64,000 bases of DNA from Deinococcus peraridilitoris DSM 19664 (GTDB lineage Bacteria > Deinococcota > Deinococci > Deinococcales > Deinococcaceae), in assembly GCF_000317835.1 (NCBI RefSeq), contig NC_019793.1, positions 1,612,001-1,676,000 of the forward strand, given 5' to 3'. The notes beneath the pieces are model-generated. The model did no database searches and was not told the DNA's origin. It worked only from the letters and a program-made list of their open reading frames with translations. Below are positions 18,402 to 26,430 of the stretch, piece by piece. Positions within the stretch are counted from its first letter, which is position 1; each line of letters starts with the position of its first letter. A program made the translations under genes and the position numbers.

Positions 18402-18614
18402 CCCTCAGCCTACTCCCGGACCACAAAAATACCGTCTCAGCGCTTTATCAGACGCACTTTAGCAGTGCGTGGAAGGTACAGGCCCGGGCCGCGCCACCCT
18501 GAATACAGATGGTGGCTTGCAGGTAGCACTGCCCCATAAAACGCCTCGCTGGTACAAGCGCACCACAGCCTTTACACACCCTCGCCTGGGCATTTAGAGC
18601 GAACATCACAACTC

Positions 18615-19208
18615 ATGCGAGCCTTGAAACGCACCTTGGGTCAACGGCCGAAATTCCGCCTGTCGTCCTCCACGAAGCCAGACAACATCGAGAAGGTGGT
18701 GCTATACGCGACCGCTTGGAAGTTCCTACAGCGGCAACTCGGCTTGCCGGGACGCACGCGGGGCGGCCTGATCTTCGGGCATCACTTTCAAGACACGCTG
18801 CACGTGCTGCTGGCAGGCACGAGCGGGTTGCCGTGGTGGTACAAGCACGACGAGGAACGCGGCGTGCTCGACATCGACGCGCGTTTCACGCTGGGGTGGA
18901 GTGAAGCGGTTGGGGAGGTGCTGCAAGGCCACGCGGACTGGTGCGGCAACTGGCTCATTCATTCCGACGAGCAGCTCGCGGAGGCGGAGCGGGATGCAGC
19001 TTGGTTTAGGCGCGGTCTGAAGCTCGGCTTGTTCGACGACCGTCATATCCTGATGGTCGTCGGCTTCGAGGAAGGACTGTTTTGGGTCCGGGCGTACTTG
19101 CTCGGTGCGCCAAACGAACCCTTCGAGGTGGAGGTCGTCTTCGAGGAAGGCGGTGTCGAAAGAACTCTGCGCCAGATAGCGGACCTCATATCCACAAAGG
19201 AGGAATGA
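18615..19208 (+). CDS. JAB/Mov34-like protein of the ubiquitin-like module, with degenerate JAMM motif
   Basis: 197 residues. The layout resembles a prokaryotic JAB domain: a first strand with GGLIFGHHFQD, a hydrophobic strand VLLAGTSG, then GNWLIHSDEQLAEAERDAAWF, and LFDDRHILMVVG with WVRAYLL. JAB deubiquitinase-like proteases use H-x-H-x7-S-x2-D. Here His116 and Asp127 keep the 11-residue spacing, but the first His is Leu114 and the Ser position is Ala124, so classical zinc-dependent activity looks lost or altered. It converges on the DUF6527 gene with 51 bases between them, beside the modifier/E1 operon. Such operons normally include a JAB protein, supporting the assignment, but it rests on motif reading alone. 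Confidence 0.65.
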   Translation: MRALKRTLGQRPKFRLSSSTKPDNIEKVVLYATAWKFLQRQLGLPGRTRGGLIFGHHFQDTLHVLLAGTSGLPWWYKHDEERGVLDIDARFTLGWSEAVGEVLQGHADWCGNWLIHSDEQLAEAERDAAWFRRGLKLGLFDDRHILMVVGFEEGLFWVRAYLLGAPNEPFEVEVVFEEGGVERTLRQIADLISTKEE

Positions 19209-19259
19209 CCGACCAGCGTTACTGATCGGTCATTGCTCACAAGTGGGCGCTTTGCGATG

Positions 19260-19622
19260 TTAATCCTGTTGCTCACGCTTGAATCGGGCTGCGAAAAACT
19301 TGCCCTTCTTTCGCTGGTCCGCTTTCCTGCCCTGCTCAATCCGTTTTTGACTCCATGCCTTCGCCCACACCACCTTGTCGTTTTTGATCCAATAGTGAGA
19401 CTGGCAGGGCAAGCTCCAGTTGCCGATGGACGGAGAGAGCGAGACCGTTTCCCCGTCGTAAATAAGCGACCAGTCAGTCGGGCTAAGGGGGAGGTTAACT
19501 TCCTGGCCACAACCGCAAGCGCACTTGTGAGCGACTGTGGCATACACGATGCTCACGTACACTACGCTGTCCTCCAAGCGTGCGGGAATGGCGGTCACGA
19601 ACTCGTGGTGAAGTGCTGTCAC
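19260..19622 (-). CDS. DUF6527 family protein
   Basis: 120 residues from GTG 19622, whose GTGA overlaps the stop of the E1 gene; an in-frame start at 19715 would lie inside that gene. Signature features are HKCACGCGQEV (a tight cysteine cluster), LPLSPTDWSLIYDGE, SLSPSIGNWSLPCQSHYWI and a basic C-terminal tail rich in Lys and Arg. The cysteines and histidine suggest zinc binding. Proteins of this family are encoded next to multiubiquitin-domain modifiers and ThiF-type E1 enzymes. The biochemical role is not evident from the sequence; a substrate-binding, E2/E3-like or protease function are all possible. Confidence 0.82.
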   Translation of the reverse strand: MTALHHEFVTAIPARLEDSVVYVSIVYATVAHKCACGCGQEVNLPLSPTDWSLIYDGETVSLSPSIGNWSLPCQSHYWIKNDKVVWAKAWSQKRIEQGRKADQRKKGKFFAARFKREQQD

Positions 19623-20803
19623 GTATCCTCGTTGAGCAAGTGGTTGCCGTCGATGCTGTACACGCTGTGCCGCTCGTTGTCGAAATCGGCGTAAAAGCCG
19701 CATAACTTCTTCCACCGAATGACTGCCAAGGCGGCATTGAGGGCGTTGAGGTCCGCCACTTGGACGTTGCGGGAGTACACGTCGTCCGCGGGCACGTCGC
19801 CCAAAGGCAGGTGGGGGCTCACGCCTCGGGCCGTGCGCTCACGTGTCTCCGTCGTCACGCGAAGGGAGCCGAGCAGCCGTTCGTCAACAACCGACAACCC
19901 CATCCCAACGTCAATGAACGGCACGTTGACGGCGCGGAGCGCGGAAACGACCAAATTGCGCGCCGCGACACCTTCCAAGCAAATGAACACGAAGTCCATT
20001 TCTGTGAGCAGGTGCACGTTCGACTGCTCAATGTAAAAATCGTGGCACACGATGCCGCGGTGCATTCGGGAGTAAATGTCGTGGAAGTACGCGGCCTTTT
20101 GAGGCCGGTCGCGCAAGTCCTCAAGGGTAGGCGCCCCAGGAGCACGAAAAGCATTGTGATTCGAGAAGGTGTCACCGTCAAAGATATGAATTTGTTTGAC
20201 GGGGGTCTTGGCGACGAGATCGAGCATGTAACCGCCCGTTCCACCCAACCCGACAATGGCGATTTTTTCGACCTCGAGCTTGCGAGCCAACAGGTTGATC
20301 TCCGCGCGGCTGGAAGCGGTGTCGCGGTAATGGAACACCGAATCTTCCGCCGCTTCAGCCTGCTCGTCCAGAGTTACCCGTCCGCGCTGCGTAACCGTGG
20401 AATCGATGACTTGCGCCTGCGAACTCAGGATCGCAGCGTAGGTAGTCATCTTGTCGTAGTAGTCCCCATACCCCTGAGGCGGCTTGCTCGAAAACGAATG
20501 GTGAACAGTTAATTCGTGATCAAGCTGCTGAGTAAACGTTTGGTGCTCGATCGCCGAGAGTTTGGTGCCGTCACTTCTGCAGGGGTGGCCCCCAATAAAG
20601 TAGGCAACATGTGTGCTAGGCGTGGTCGTGATGTCGCCGGCAAGGGTGAGCTCCGAAACGAGAATGCCGAACTTTACCTCGCGTTCGGCATTCACGTACG
20701 GGACGTCCCTGATCAGTAGGTAATTGTTGCGGACTTCCACCCGGTATCCGTCGTTGACGAGCCGGGTAAGGTCCGAACTACGACTTATCAGTGAGGACGA
20801 CAT
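19619..20803 (-). CDS. DUF6791-ThiF E1-like adenylyltransferase
   Basis: 394 residues. The N-terminal part (about 1-150) has the DUF6791 pattern (YFIGGHPC..DGT, then HHSFSSKPPQGYGDYYDKM), which may be an E2-like fold. From about residue 170 a Rossmann-type E1 domain follows: KIAIVGLGGTGGYMLDLV binds nucleotide, IFDGDTFSNHNAFR matches the ThiF/MoeB acidic motif, and FVFICLEG and VPFIDVGMGL close the core. It should activate the C-terminus of the ubiquitin-like modifier by adenylation. It overlaps the upstream modifier gene by 26 nt and the downstream DUF6527 gene by 4 nt, so the three are one operon. Cys residues at GGHPC and FICLE are candidate thioester sites. Confidence 0.88.
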   Translation of the reverse strand: MSSSLISRSSDLTRLVNDGYRVEVRNNYLLIRDVPYVNAEREVKFGILVSELTLAGDITTTPSTHVAYFIGGHPCRSDGTKLSAIEHQTFTQQLDHELTVHHSFSSKPPQGYGDYYDKMTTYAAILSSQAQVIDSTVTQRGRVTLDEQAEAAEDSVFHYRDTASSRAEINLLARKLEVEKIAIVGLGGTGGYMLDLVAKTPVKQIHIFDGDTFSNHNAFRAPGAPTLEDLRDRPQKAAYFHDIYSRMHRGIVCHDFYIEQSNVHLLTEMDFVFICLEGVAARNLVVSALRAVNVPFIDVGMGLSVVDERLLGSLRVTTETRERTARGVSPHLPLGDVPADDVYSRNVQVADLNALNAALAVIRWKKLCGFYADFDNERHSVYSIDGNHLLNEDT

Positions 20804-21059
20804 TGAAGATCATGCCTTCCTTAAGGCGAACGCTGGACCCGGCAGTCAGGCTGCCCTCAGGTTTATCTCCGTGGCCACGGCGAAACGTGACAGTAATCAG
20901 GACGTTAGGTCCGCTGGGCGGGTTGTCGTAGGCAAGATGCACGACTTGGTCGTACGTCATTTCCTTGTCCGTCACTTGCTTTTCACGGCCGTTGACGATG
21001 ATGGTCGTGACCTTGTCGCGGCCGTGATCGTCGTTGTGTTGGGTCGAGGGTGTCGTCAT
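20778..21059 (-). CDS. Multiubiquitin-type ubiquitin-like modifier
   Basis: 93 residues with a single beta-grasp of the multiubiquitin (Multi_ubiq) type: TIIVNGREKQVTDKEMTYDQVV, LAYDNPPSGPNVLITVTF, RRGHGDKPEGSL, and a C-terminal strand ending FNVVLTDKS. AGGAGG lies just before the ATG. It is the first gene of the operon with the E1 and DUF6527 genes, hence the likely protein modifier. It ends in DKS rather than the di-glycine of eukaryotic ubiquitin, so conjugation through a C-terminal Gly is not evident. The first 17 residues are a disordered polar tail. Confidence 0.88.
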   Translation of the reverse strand: MTTPSTQHNDDHGRDKVTTIIVNGREKQVTDKEMTYDQVVHLAYDNPPSGPNVLITVTFRRGHGDKPEGSLTAGSSVRLKEGMIFNVVLTDKS

Positions 21060-21104
21060 GGGTCCTCCTGATCGTGGGTGATAGGGATTGCACTAACCGC
21101 ATCC

Positions 21105-21213
21105 GTCAACTGAGGACTATCAAAATTACGATTAGTACCTCTATAGTGGACGGTATCATGAGCCAATGTGGGTGTCAACTGATGAAATACACTATCGCCA
21201 TTCTGTCAACTGA
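21105..21213. promoter_or_regulatory. Divergent control region with three GTCAACTGA repeats
   Basis: The 162-base gap between the modifier operon (minus) and the XRE gene (plus) contains three identical direct copies of GTCAACTGA at 21105, 21174 and 21205. The rest is AT-rich. Identical repeats in a divergent promoter beside an XRE regulator are best read as operators for that protein, controlling both directions. Confidence 0.6.
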
Positions 21214-21221
21214 GACAGAGC

Positions 21222-21632
21222 ATGTTGGATAGCACTTTTGGCCAGCGCCTGCGGCAATTTCGCGTCGAGCGCAACAAATCCATGCGCGAAGCAGCCCGTG
21301 AGGCGGACATCTCCGTCACGTACCTTTCTAAGCTCGAAAGTGACGAAGGCAATCCGACACTGGACGTCCTGATCAAGCTCGCCAACCTTTACGGCGTCAC
21401 CCTTGAGGACCTTACCGCTGGCCTCACAGGCGAACACTCCACCGTCAATCTCGACGTTGCGCTTGCGCGCTTCATCAACGAGTACGGAGAGAAGTTTCCC
21501 GAGCTGCACGACCGCGATTGGCAGAACATGCTGAACGGCATTCGCTTACGTGGCCGTCGACCTGAAGAACCCGACGATTGGCTCACCATCTTCGTGGATT
21601 TGCGTCGGGCCTTGGCAGCCAAGCAAAGTTGA
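21222..21632 (+). CDS. XRE-family transcriptional regulator
   Basis: 136 residues with an N-terminal Cro/CI helix-turn-helix (FGQRLRQFRVERNKSMREAA, SVTYLSKLESDEGNPTL, LIKLANLYGV). The C-terminal half (LDVALARFINEYGEKF...DDWLTIFVDLRR) is probably for dimerisation. It lies 35 bases before an ImmA/IrrE-type metallopeptidase gene, the arrangement in which the peptidase cleaves the repressor to switch on the target genes (known for ImmR/ImmA and DdrO/IrrE). It is divergent from the ubiquitin-like operon, with three operator-like repeats between, so it probably represses that operon and itself. Confidence 0.88.
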   Translation: MLDSTFGQRLRQFRVERNKSMREAAREADISVTYLSKLESDEGNPTLDVLIKLANLYGVTLEDLTAGLTGEHSTVNLDVALARFINEYGEKFPELHDRDWQNMLNGIRLRGRRPEEPDDWLTIFVDLRRALAAKQS

Positions 21633-21667
21633 CAGCCTGGCAACGCTGAGCGCGCTACACTTCCGGC

Positions 21668-22471
21668 GTGCTCGACGACGAGCTCTCCCTTCACCAAATT
21701 CGTGACGCATTCCTTCGAGAAGTCGAACGTCGGCATGCCGAGCACGAGTTCACCACCGACTACCGTGCGCTCGCACAGCGGCTTGGCGTGACTGTGGTAG
21801 CTGGGCGCTCAAACCAAGCCATCACAACTTCAGGCGAGCGCTTCATCGTAGTGGACGAGCAGGTTGCTGAACAGCGTGCCCGATTCAGCGGTCTCCATGA
21901 GATTGCGCACCACCTTTTTGAAGAATCGGAAGACGGGTACTTGAGAGCTCGGCTCAAGGACATCTTCCATCACTCGCCTGAAGCAGCGAAGCACCACGAA
22001 GAGGATTTGTGCGACGCGGCTGCAGCCTTACTCCTGATGCCGAATCATCTGCTACAGGAGGCTGTCCGTGTTCACGGCCATAGCCCGCTGACAGCCCTCT
22101 TCCTTGTCACTCGTAGCGGCGCCTCGGCACAAGCAGCCTTGCGACGTGTGATGTGGCACCGAGACGTACCTTCGTTTGGCGTGCTTATGAACGCCAAAGG
22201 TCTCGTCCTGGACAGTGTCAACCACGGGCATGCAAAATCCTATCCAATTGGGCGAAACTTCCTCGTCGAGGAGCAGCATGCCCTCCGCACCTCAAGTTTT
22301 GCGCCTGACATAATGGAGATGTTTGACGCACCCGTGCCGTTTAGTAACGGGAACCGGGGCTGGATTATGCGAGTGCGGGCTTGTTTAGATGGTCGGGGCC
22401 GTACACTTGCCTTCTTCAATCGTGCTGAGCACGTTATTCGAATTGACGATCGGCAGCCCGCTCTGTTCTAA
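21668..22471 (+). CDS. ImmA/IrrE-family metallopeptidase
   Basis: 267 residues from GTG 21668. The zinc-protease motif HEIAHH at residues 77-82 (His77, Glu78, His81) follows FSGL and precedes FEESEDGYL; the third ligand should lie in the acidic EEDLCDAAAALLLMP segment. The C-terminal half may sense a signal. A TACACT box six bases before the GTG could be a leaderless -10. Paired with the XRE gene upstream, it probably cleaves that repressor on stress or infection, so the ubiquitin-like module would be inducible. The pairing is seen; the induction model is inference from IrrE/DdrO and ImmA/ImmR. Confidence 0.85.
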   Translation: MLDDELSLHQIRDAFLREVERRHAEHEFTTDYRALAQRLGVTVVAGRSNQAITTSGERFIVVDEQVAEQRARFSGLHEIAHHLFEESEDGYLRARLKDIFHHSPEAAKHHEEDLCDAAAALLLMPNHLLQEAVRVHGHSPLTALFLVTRSGASAQAALRRVMWHRDVPSFGVLMNAKGLVLDSVNHGHAKSYPIGRNFLVEEQHALRTSSFAPDIMEMFDAPVPFSNGNRGWIMRVRACLDGRGRTLAFFNRAEHVIRIDDRQPALF

Positions 22472-22686
22472 CCATAATTAACTGTTTGCTTGACTGCCCG
22501 AATATTTTTTGATTATCGGTAGAGGTGGCAACAGCGAAAGCTGCTTGAACACACCTTCTACGGCTTACGCTGCGGCATCATCTGAATCCAGATGGTACAC
22601 AACATCCAATGCATACTCAGTAGAAGTCAAACGCGAGGAGTGTTTCAAACGTGTTTATGCTAGCTACAAAGCTCAGCACGAGACAG

Positions 22687-22718
22687 TAAAAAACAGAGGC
22701 CGCCGAGTGAAGCGGCCC
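22687..22718 (-). terminator. Intrinsic terminator after the first integrase gene
   Basis: On the minus strand a GGCCGC/GCGGCC stem with an eight-base loop (arms 22712-22717 and 22698-22703) is followed by a run of six T (22693-22688). It lies about 16 bases past the stop of the integrase. Confidence 0.75.
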
Positions 22719-22733
22719 CGATTGCTTTTATCC

Positions 22734-23924
22734 TCAAGCGGCGGGTTCTTCTTCCATCCCGTGCCGCTTCGCCGCGCTGCGCAACCTGAGCGGCACGGGC
22801 GTGAGGAGGTCCGGCAAGCCCCAGGTGTGCCGCTCGTGCTCCTCCAGAAACACATGCCGGTAGATGTCCGCCGTGGTGCTCGGCCGGGAGTGCCCGAGCT
22901 TCTCACTCACCACTTCCATCGGAACGCCTTTGGACAGCATCAGCGAAGCGTAACTGTGCCGCAGATCATGAAAACGCACGCCACCCAGTTTCGCTTTGTC
23001 CGCGATGACGCTCGCGAAGTGGCTGAGCGTATCCGGATGCAATCGCTCTCCGCGGCGGTTCGTGAATACGGACCCGGAGTCACGCCAGTCCTCGGTGGTG
23101 CGCTGCTCCTCGTCCTGTGCTTTGCGGTGTTTGTGCAGCAGCGCCACGGTTTCCGGTGCGAGGTGCAGCGTGCGGATACCCGACTCCGTCTTCGGAGGGC
23201 CCAGCACCGGCTGTCCGTCCACCACCGTGACGTTCTCGCGGACGTGCAGCACTCCAGCGTCGAGGTCCACGTTCGCCCAGCGCAACGCCACCACCTCTCC
23301 CCTTCTCAGTCCGGTGGCCACCACGAACTCGAACAGCAGCCCGAGTCGCCTCTTTCTCGCAACCACCAGGAAGTCCTGGAGCTGCCCGGCATCCAGCGCC
23401 CTGGCGGTCTTGCCGCGCTTGAAGCTCGGCAACCTCGCCACTTCCGCAACATTCCGCGCGACGAGCTCGTCCAGCAACGCTTCCTGCAGTGCCTGGCGCA
23501 GGATCACCCGGATTTGGTGCAGCAGGCTCCTGGAGAAGCCCCGATCGGCGAGTTGGCCGTACGCGCCCTTCACGTCGCTCGGTTTCAGGTCCTGCAGCTT
23601 CTTCTTGCCCAGCAGCGGCGTCAGGTGCTTCTCGATGGCGTACTTGTAATTGGCGTAGGTTTTCGGCGCGAGGTTCGGGCGTTTGAGCTCCAGCCATCTC
23701 GGCAACCAGTCCGCGAGGGTGATTTGGCTGGGAATGGGCAGCAGGCCGCGCTGATGGTCCGCCAGCGCCTGAATCCTCGCCTGATCCGCGTCTTTCCTGT
23801 TTCTCTCGGTGCCACTCTTGAGGATCTGCCTGCCGTGCTCGTCGAAGCCGAGGGTGATCTGCCAGCGGTGACTGCCGCTGGGGAGTTTCTTGACACAGCC
23901 TTCTCCGTTGTCGCGTCGCTTCAT
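22734..23924 (-). CDS. Tyrosine recombinase / phage-type integrase (copy 1)
   Basis: 396 residues from the ATG at 23924 (MKRRDNGEGCVKK); an in-frame start at 24044 gives an unlikely Arg-rich extension. Order: an N-terminal AP2-like arm-binding strand region (RWQITLGFDEHGRQ), a SAM-like core-binding domain (about 70-170), then the catalytic domain with ATGLRRGE (Arg about 200), HDLRHSY (about 316) and GHSRPSTTADIYRHV with the nucleophilic Tyr near 354. Complete and presumably active. It is clearly paralogous to the second integrase at 26427-27560. It lies about 180 bases downstream of the DUF927 gene and ends in a terminator. Confidence 0.92.
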   Translation of the reverse strand: MKRRDNGEGCVKKLPSGSHRWQITLGFDEHGRQILKSGTERNRKDADQARIQALADHQRGLLPIPSQITLADWLPRWLELKRPNLAPKTYANYKYAIEKHLTPLLGKKKLQDLKPSDVKGAYGQLADRGFSRSLLHQIRVILRQALQEALLDELVARNVAEVARLPSFKRGKTARALDAGQLQDFLVVARKRRLGLLFEFVVATGLRRGEVVALRWANVDLDAGVLHVRENVTVVDGQPVLGPPKTESGIRTLHLAPETVALLHKHRKAQDEEQRTTEDWRDSGSVFTNRRGERLHPDTLSHFASVIADKAKLGGVRFHDLRHSYASLMLSKGVPMEVVSEKLGHSRPSTTADIYRHVFLEEHERHTWGLPDLLTPVPLRLRSAAKRHGMEEEPAA

Positions 23925-24102
23925 GCGTTTTCCCTTTCCAGCGCGCGTGTCGCTGCGCCTGGTGTGGGATGTTCGCTCTAACTGCGCGCCATAGCGAGTC
24001 GCATGCCTACGCACGCGCGGATGGGACGTGAGATGGGAGAACACCCCGGAACTCCGCGCTCAGCGAGGCTTTCCTGACCTTCCACCCACCTCACACCTCT
24101 GG

Positions 24103-26430
24103 TCAGCCGTCACCGACGACTGCGCTGTTCGGGACGGCCAGCACGCGCACCTGTCCTTTGGTCATGGCGCAGTACACCGAGCGGGTACTTGCGCCACTCT
24201 TCGCATCCGGAGCAATCCAACCCTGCTCCGCCCAGCGCTTGCCGTGCAACTGCACCCCGAGTTCACCGAGGCGACCCTTGAAGGCCCGGGTGCCCGTCAG
24301 GACGAAAGTGTGCGCGTCGTCCTGCCACGCGATCAACTCCCGCCCGACGTGTAGCGTGACGCTACCCGGACCCTGATGTCGACGCGCCTGCAGGATCAGC
24401 ATGCGCAGGTCCTCGAAGGCTTCTCTCGCCGGGTTACTGGCGCTGCGGTGCGCGCGCAGCTGCTCACTCAGGAAAACTGGCAACGCCGTTACCTCCCTTG
24501 GCGGAGGGCAGCGCAGCACCGCAGTGAACAGCACGTTCAGGGTCGCCTGCACGGCCGCGACCGCGTGCCCCCACTCCTGCAGGGCCCGCAGGTCCTCCTG
24601 AGCGCGCCTGTCACGCACGCGCGCTTCGAACGCCGCCCAGTCCTCCAGCACCACCCGGGCCACCTGCGGCCCCAGGTGCCCGGCGCCGCGTTCCCAGGCG
24701 TCCTCCAGCACGCGGGCACGTTCCTGCCCGAGCCGCGTCGCGCGTCCCGCATCCGCGCCAAGCGGCGGATGCTCATCGGCGCTGAGGAGCAGCAGGCGGT
24801 TGTGGCTTCCGGCGTGCTGAAAGGCCGGGCGGGCTTCGCCGACCAGAAGAATTGCTCCGCCGAGCAAGCCGCCGCCTTGCACTTGCCCGTGTGCGGAACC
24901 ACGGGCGTACGACTGCCCGTTCGCGAACGAGTACACCGTGCGCTCCAACCCCGCGCTGTCCGGGCAGGTGTGCGCTTCGTCGATCAAGAGCGGCAGCCCA
25001 CCGAGCTGCTCGAGGGTCTGCAGCATGCCCGCCTGGGTGGTGCGCATGCCCTGCAGTTGAAACGGTTCCTCACCGGGCATCACCCAGACGCCTTGCGCGA
25101 AGTTCCCGCTGGTCGTCTTGCCCGTTCCGGAGTCCCCCGCAAGGTACGTCGCAGGGTAACGGCGCGGCTTGAGACGCCGCAGGAAGGGTGAAGCGAGCGT
25201 CTGGCCGATCAGCCACCACAGCACCGACGTCCCTTCCCACGTCGCGACGACCCGCAGGGCCTCCTGGTACGCGCTGTCGTCCGGACGGAGTGTCAGGTGA
25301 TCGGCGTACCGTCCGATGTACTGGACACGCCCGCCGGTACTCCCTGCGGGTGTCACGAGCATCCCGTTGGGCAGCATGCCCAGCCGGTCGCTCACCAGGC
25401 GCTTGGGCAGGGTGTGGATGTTGTGCGCGGCGCAGGCCGCGAGGTACTTCACGAGTTTCGCGGCGTTACCGTTGTGCACGAACGCGCCCCGCGCATTGAG
25501 CAGCCTGATCAGGCTGCCGGACTGCGCGAAGGTTCGGCTGGGCGCCGTGACGACCTGCAGTTGCCCGCCATCGTCAAAGCTCACTTCGTACAGGCGCTCG
25601 CCGGTCGCGACGTTCGTCCCAATCGCGGAGACGTACAGCCGGCCGGTGTACAGCACCTTGCCTTTGTTGTCGTCGGTTTCGCACAGCTTCCCGTTGACTT
25701 CCTCGAAACCGTCCGGAAGCAGCACTTCCTGACGTGTTTCAGGATGCAAGGTGAGGACCTTCTGGTCCGTGAAGGCCGCACCGCGAAACAACCGCGCTCC
25801 GCCTTGCGTTTCATCATCCGACGACAGGTCACGCACTTGGGCCTGGCGTCCCAACAGGGCCCGCGCGAGGCGTTGCAAGGCGCGCAGCAAGGGTGGGTCG
25901 GCGTGCGGATCCGGGAACGCCAGCGTCACGGGCCGGCCTTCCCAGCGCACCTCATCGAGTTCCGGCCAGGTCGAGGTGGAACGGGCGATGTCCTCCAGCG
26001 CGATCGGGACGACCCTCTGGCCCTCGCGTGACGTGAGCGCGTCCGCGTCGAGGACGCTCGGAACGAACACGATCGGGCGGGACGGATCGAGCAGGCCTTC
26101 CCTGTGCAGGGGCAGCAGGTCGAAGATGGGGTGCACGTCGTAGGGCCGTTGGCGGTGCCGGAAGTCCCCGTTGAGGGTGTCGCCATAACGGACGCTGAAC
26201 ACGAACGGGTCCTGTTGCCCCAGACGGTAATGCGGAATGACGAGCGTCTGGCCGTGCGGGCGTTGCGACCCGACGAAGCGCGGCTCGATCTGCCACAAGA
26301 CCTCCGTGTCGTGAATGCTGCCGTACCCGCGCGCCCCAATCACGTTGGGTGAGATGCCGCGCTCCTGCAGGAACGTGAGGTGTGGGGGAGTCAGGTGCGG
26401 GAAGGAGCGGGGGCGCGCGATGGTGGTCAC
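24103..26430 (-). CDS. DUF927-domain primase/helicase of a mobile element
   Basis: 775 residues from GTG 26430, which overlaps the stop of the second integrase by GTGA. The N-terminal part resembles a TOPRIM-like primase segment (LVIPHYR, FVPSVLDADAL). The C-terminal half is DUF927, an SF3/AAA-like ATPase: Walker A AGDSGTGKTT (about residue 432), Walker B PLLIDEAHT, and sensor-like GGAILLVGEARP. DUF927 proteins replicate or mobilise plasmids and integrated elements. Co-translation with an integrase supports an integrative element or integrated plasmid. No separate origin was located. Confidence 0.82.
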   Translation of the reverse strand: MTTIARPRSFPHLTPPHLTFLQERGISPNVIGARGYGSIHDTEVLWQIEPRFVGSQRPHGQTLVIPHYRLGQQDPFVFSVRYGDTLNGDFRHRQRPYDVHPIFDLLPLHREGLLDPSRPIVFVPSVLDADALTSREGQRVVPIALEDIARSTSTWPELDEVRWEGRPVTLAFPDPHADPPLLRALQRLARALLGRQAQVRDLSSDDETQGGARLFRGAAFTDQKVLTLHPETRQEVLLPDGFEEVNGKLCETDDNKGKVLYTGRLYVSAIGTNVATGERLYEVSFDDGGQLQVVTAPSRTFAQSGSLIRLLNARGAFVHNGNAAKLVKYLAACAAHNIHTLPKRLVSDRLGMLPNGMLVTPAGSTGGRVQYIGRYADHLTLRPDDSAYQEALRVVATWEGTSVLWWLIGQTLASPFLRRLKPRRYPATYLAGDSGTGKTTSGNFAQGVWVMPGEEPFQLQGMRTTQAGMLQTLEQLGGLPLLIDEAHTCPDSAGLERTVYSFANGQSYARGSAHGQVQGGGLLGGAILLVGEARPAFQHAGSHNRLLLLSADEHPPLGADAGRATRLGQERARVLEDAWERGAGHLGPQVARVVLEDWAAFEARVRDRRAQEDLRALQEWGHAVAAVQATLNVLFTAVLRCPPPREVTALPVFLSEQLRAHRSASNPAREAFEDLRMLILQARRHQGPGSVTLHVGRELIAWQDDAHTFVLTGTRAFKGRLGELGVQLHGKRWAEQGWIAPDAKSGASTRSVYCAMTKGQVRVLAVPNSAVVGDG

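Larger units (their letters stand above)
17294..18462 (-). mobile_element. IS5-family insertion sequence with 25-bp terminal inverted repeats
   Basis: About 1.17 kb bounded by perfect 25-bp inverted repeats. The left end (17294-17318) begins CTAAAGTGCGTCTGATAAAG; its exact complement is at 18438-18462. The element carries one IS5-type transposase on the minus strand. The outermost bases read TA at both ends, so a TA duplication is possible, but no longer direct repeat flanks the element. It interrupts a small gene of the ubiquitin-like module. The transposase is itself frameshifted (see separate entry), so this copy should be unable to move on its own. Confidence 0.9.
17108..18597 (+). pseudogene. 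Small gene split by IS insertion (parts 17108-17293 and 18463-18597)
   Basis: The 5' part starts at ATG 17108 with GGAG five bases upstream and reads 62 residues (ending TAPALSEALNN) before entering the IS end. After the IS, a frame beginning QCVEGTGPGRATLNTDGG and ending THPRLGI stop at 18597 has the same protein-like look. Joined, the parts would make about 105-110 residues, directly upstream (18 nt) of the JAB-like gene and in its direction, so it was probably the first gene of that small operon. I do not recognise its family. Whether the joined frame is exact depends on the target-site duplication, which I could not define. Confidence 0.55.

Noticed and set aside
17294..18462. IS630-type element because of a TA at both ends
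   Set aside because: The transposase signatures (LTDEEW, IIDSQTVKTTE, RWIVERTFAWL) are IS5-type; the terminal TA may simply be part of the inverted repeats.
21629..21661. TTGACA...TACACT promoter for the ImmA/IrrE gene
   Set aside because: The spacer is 21 bases, too long for a normal sigma-70-type promoter; only the TACACT box was kept as a possible leaderless -10.
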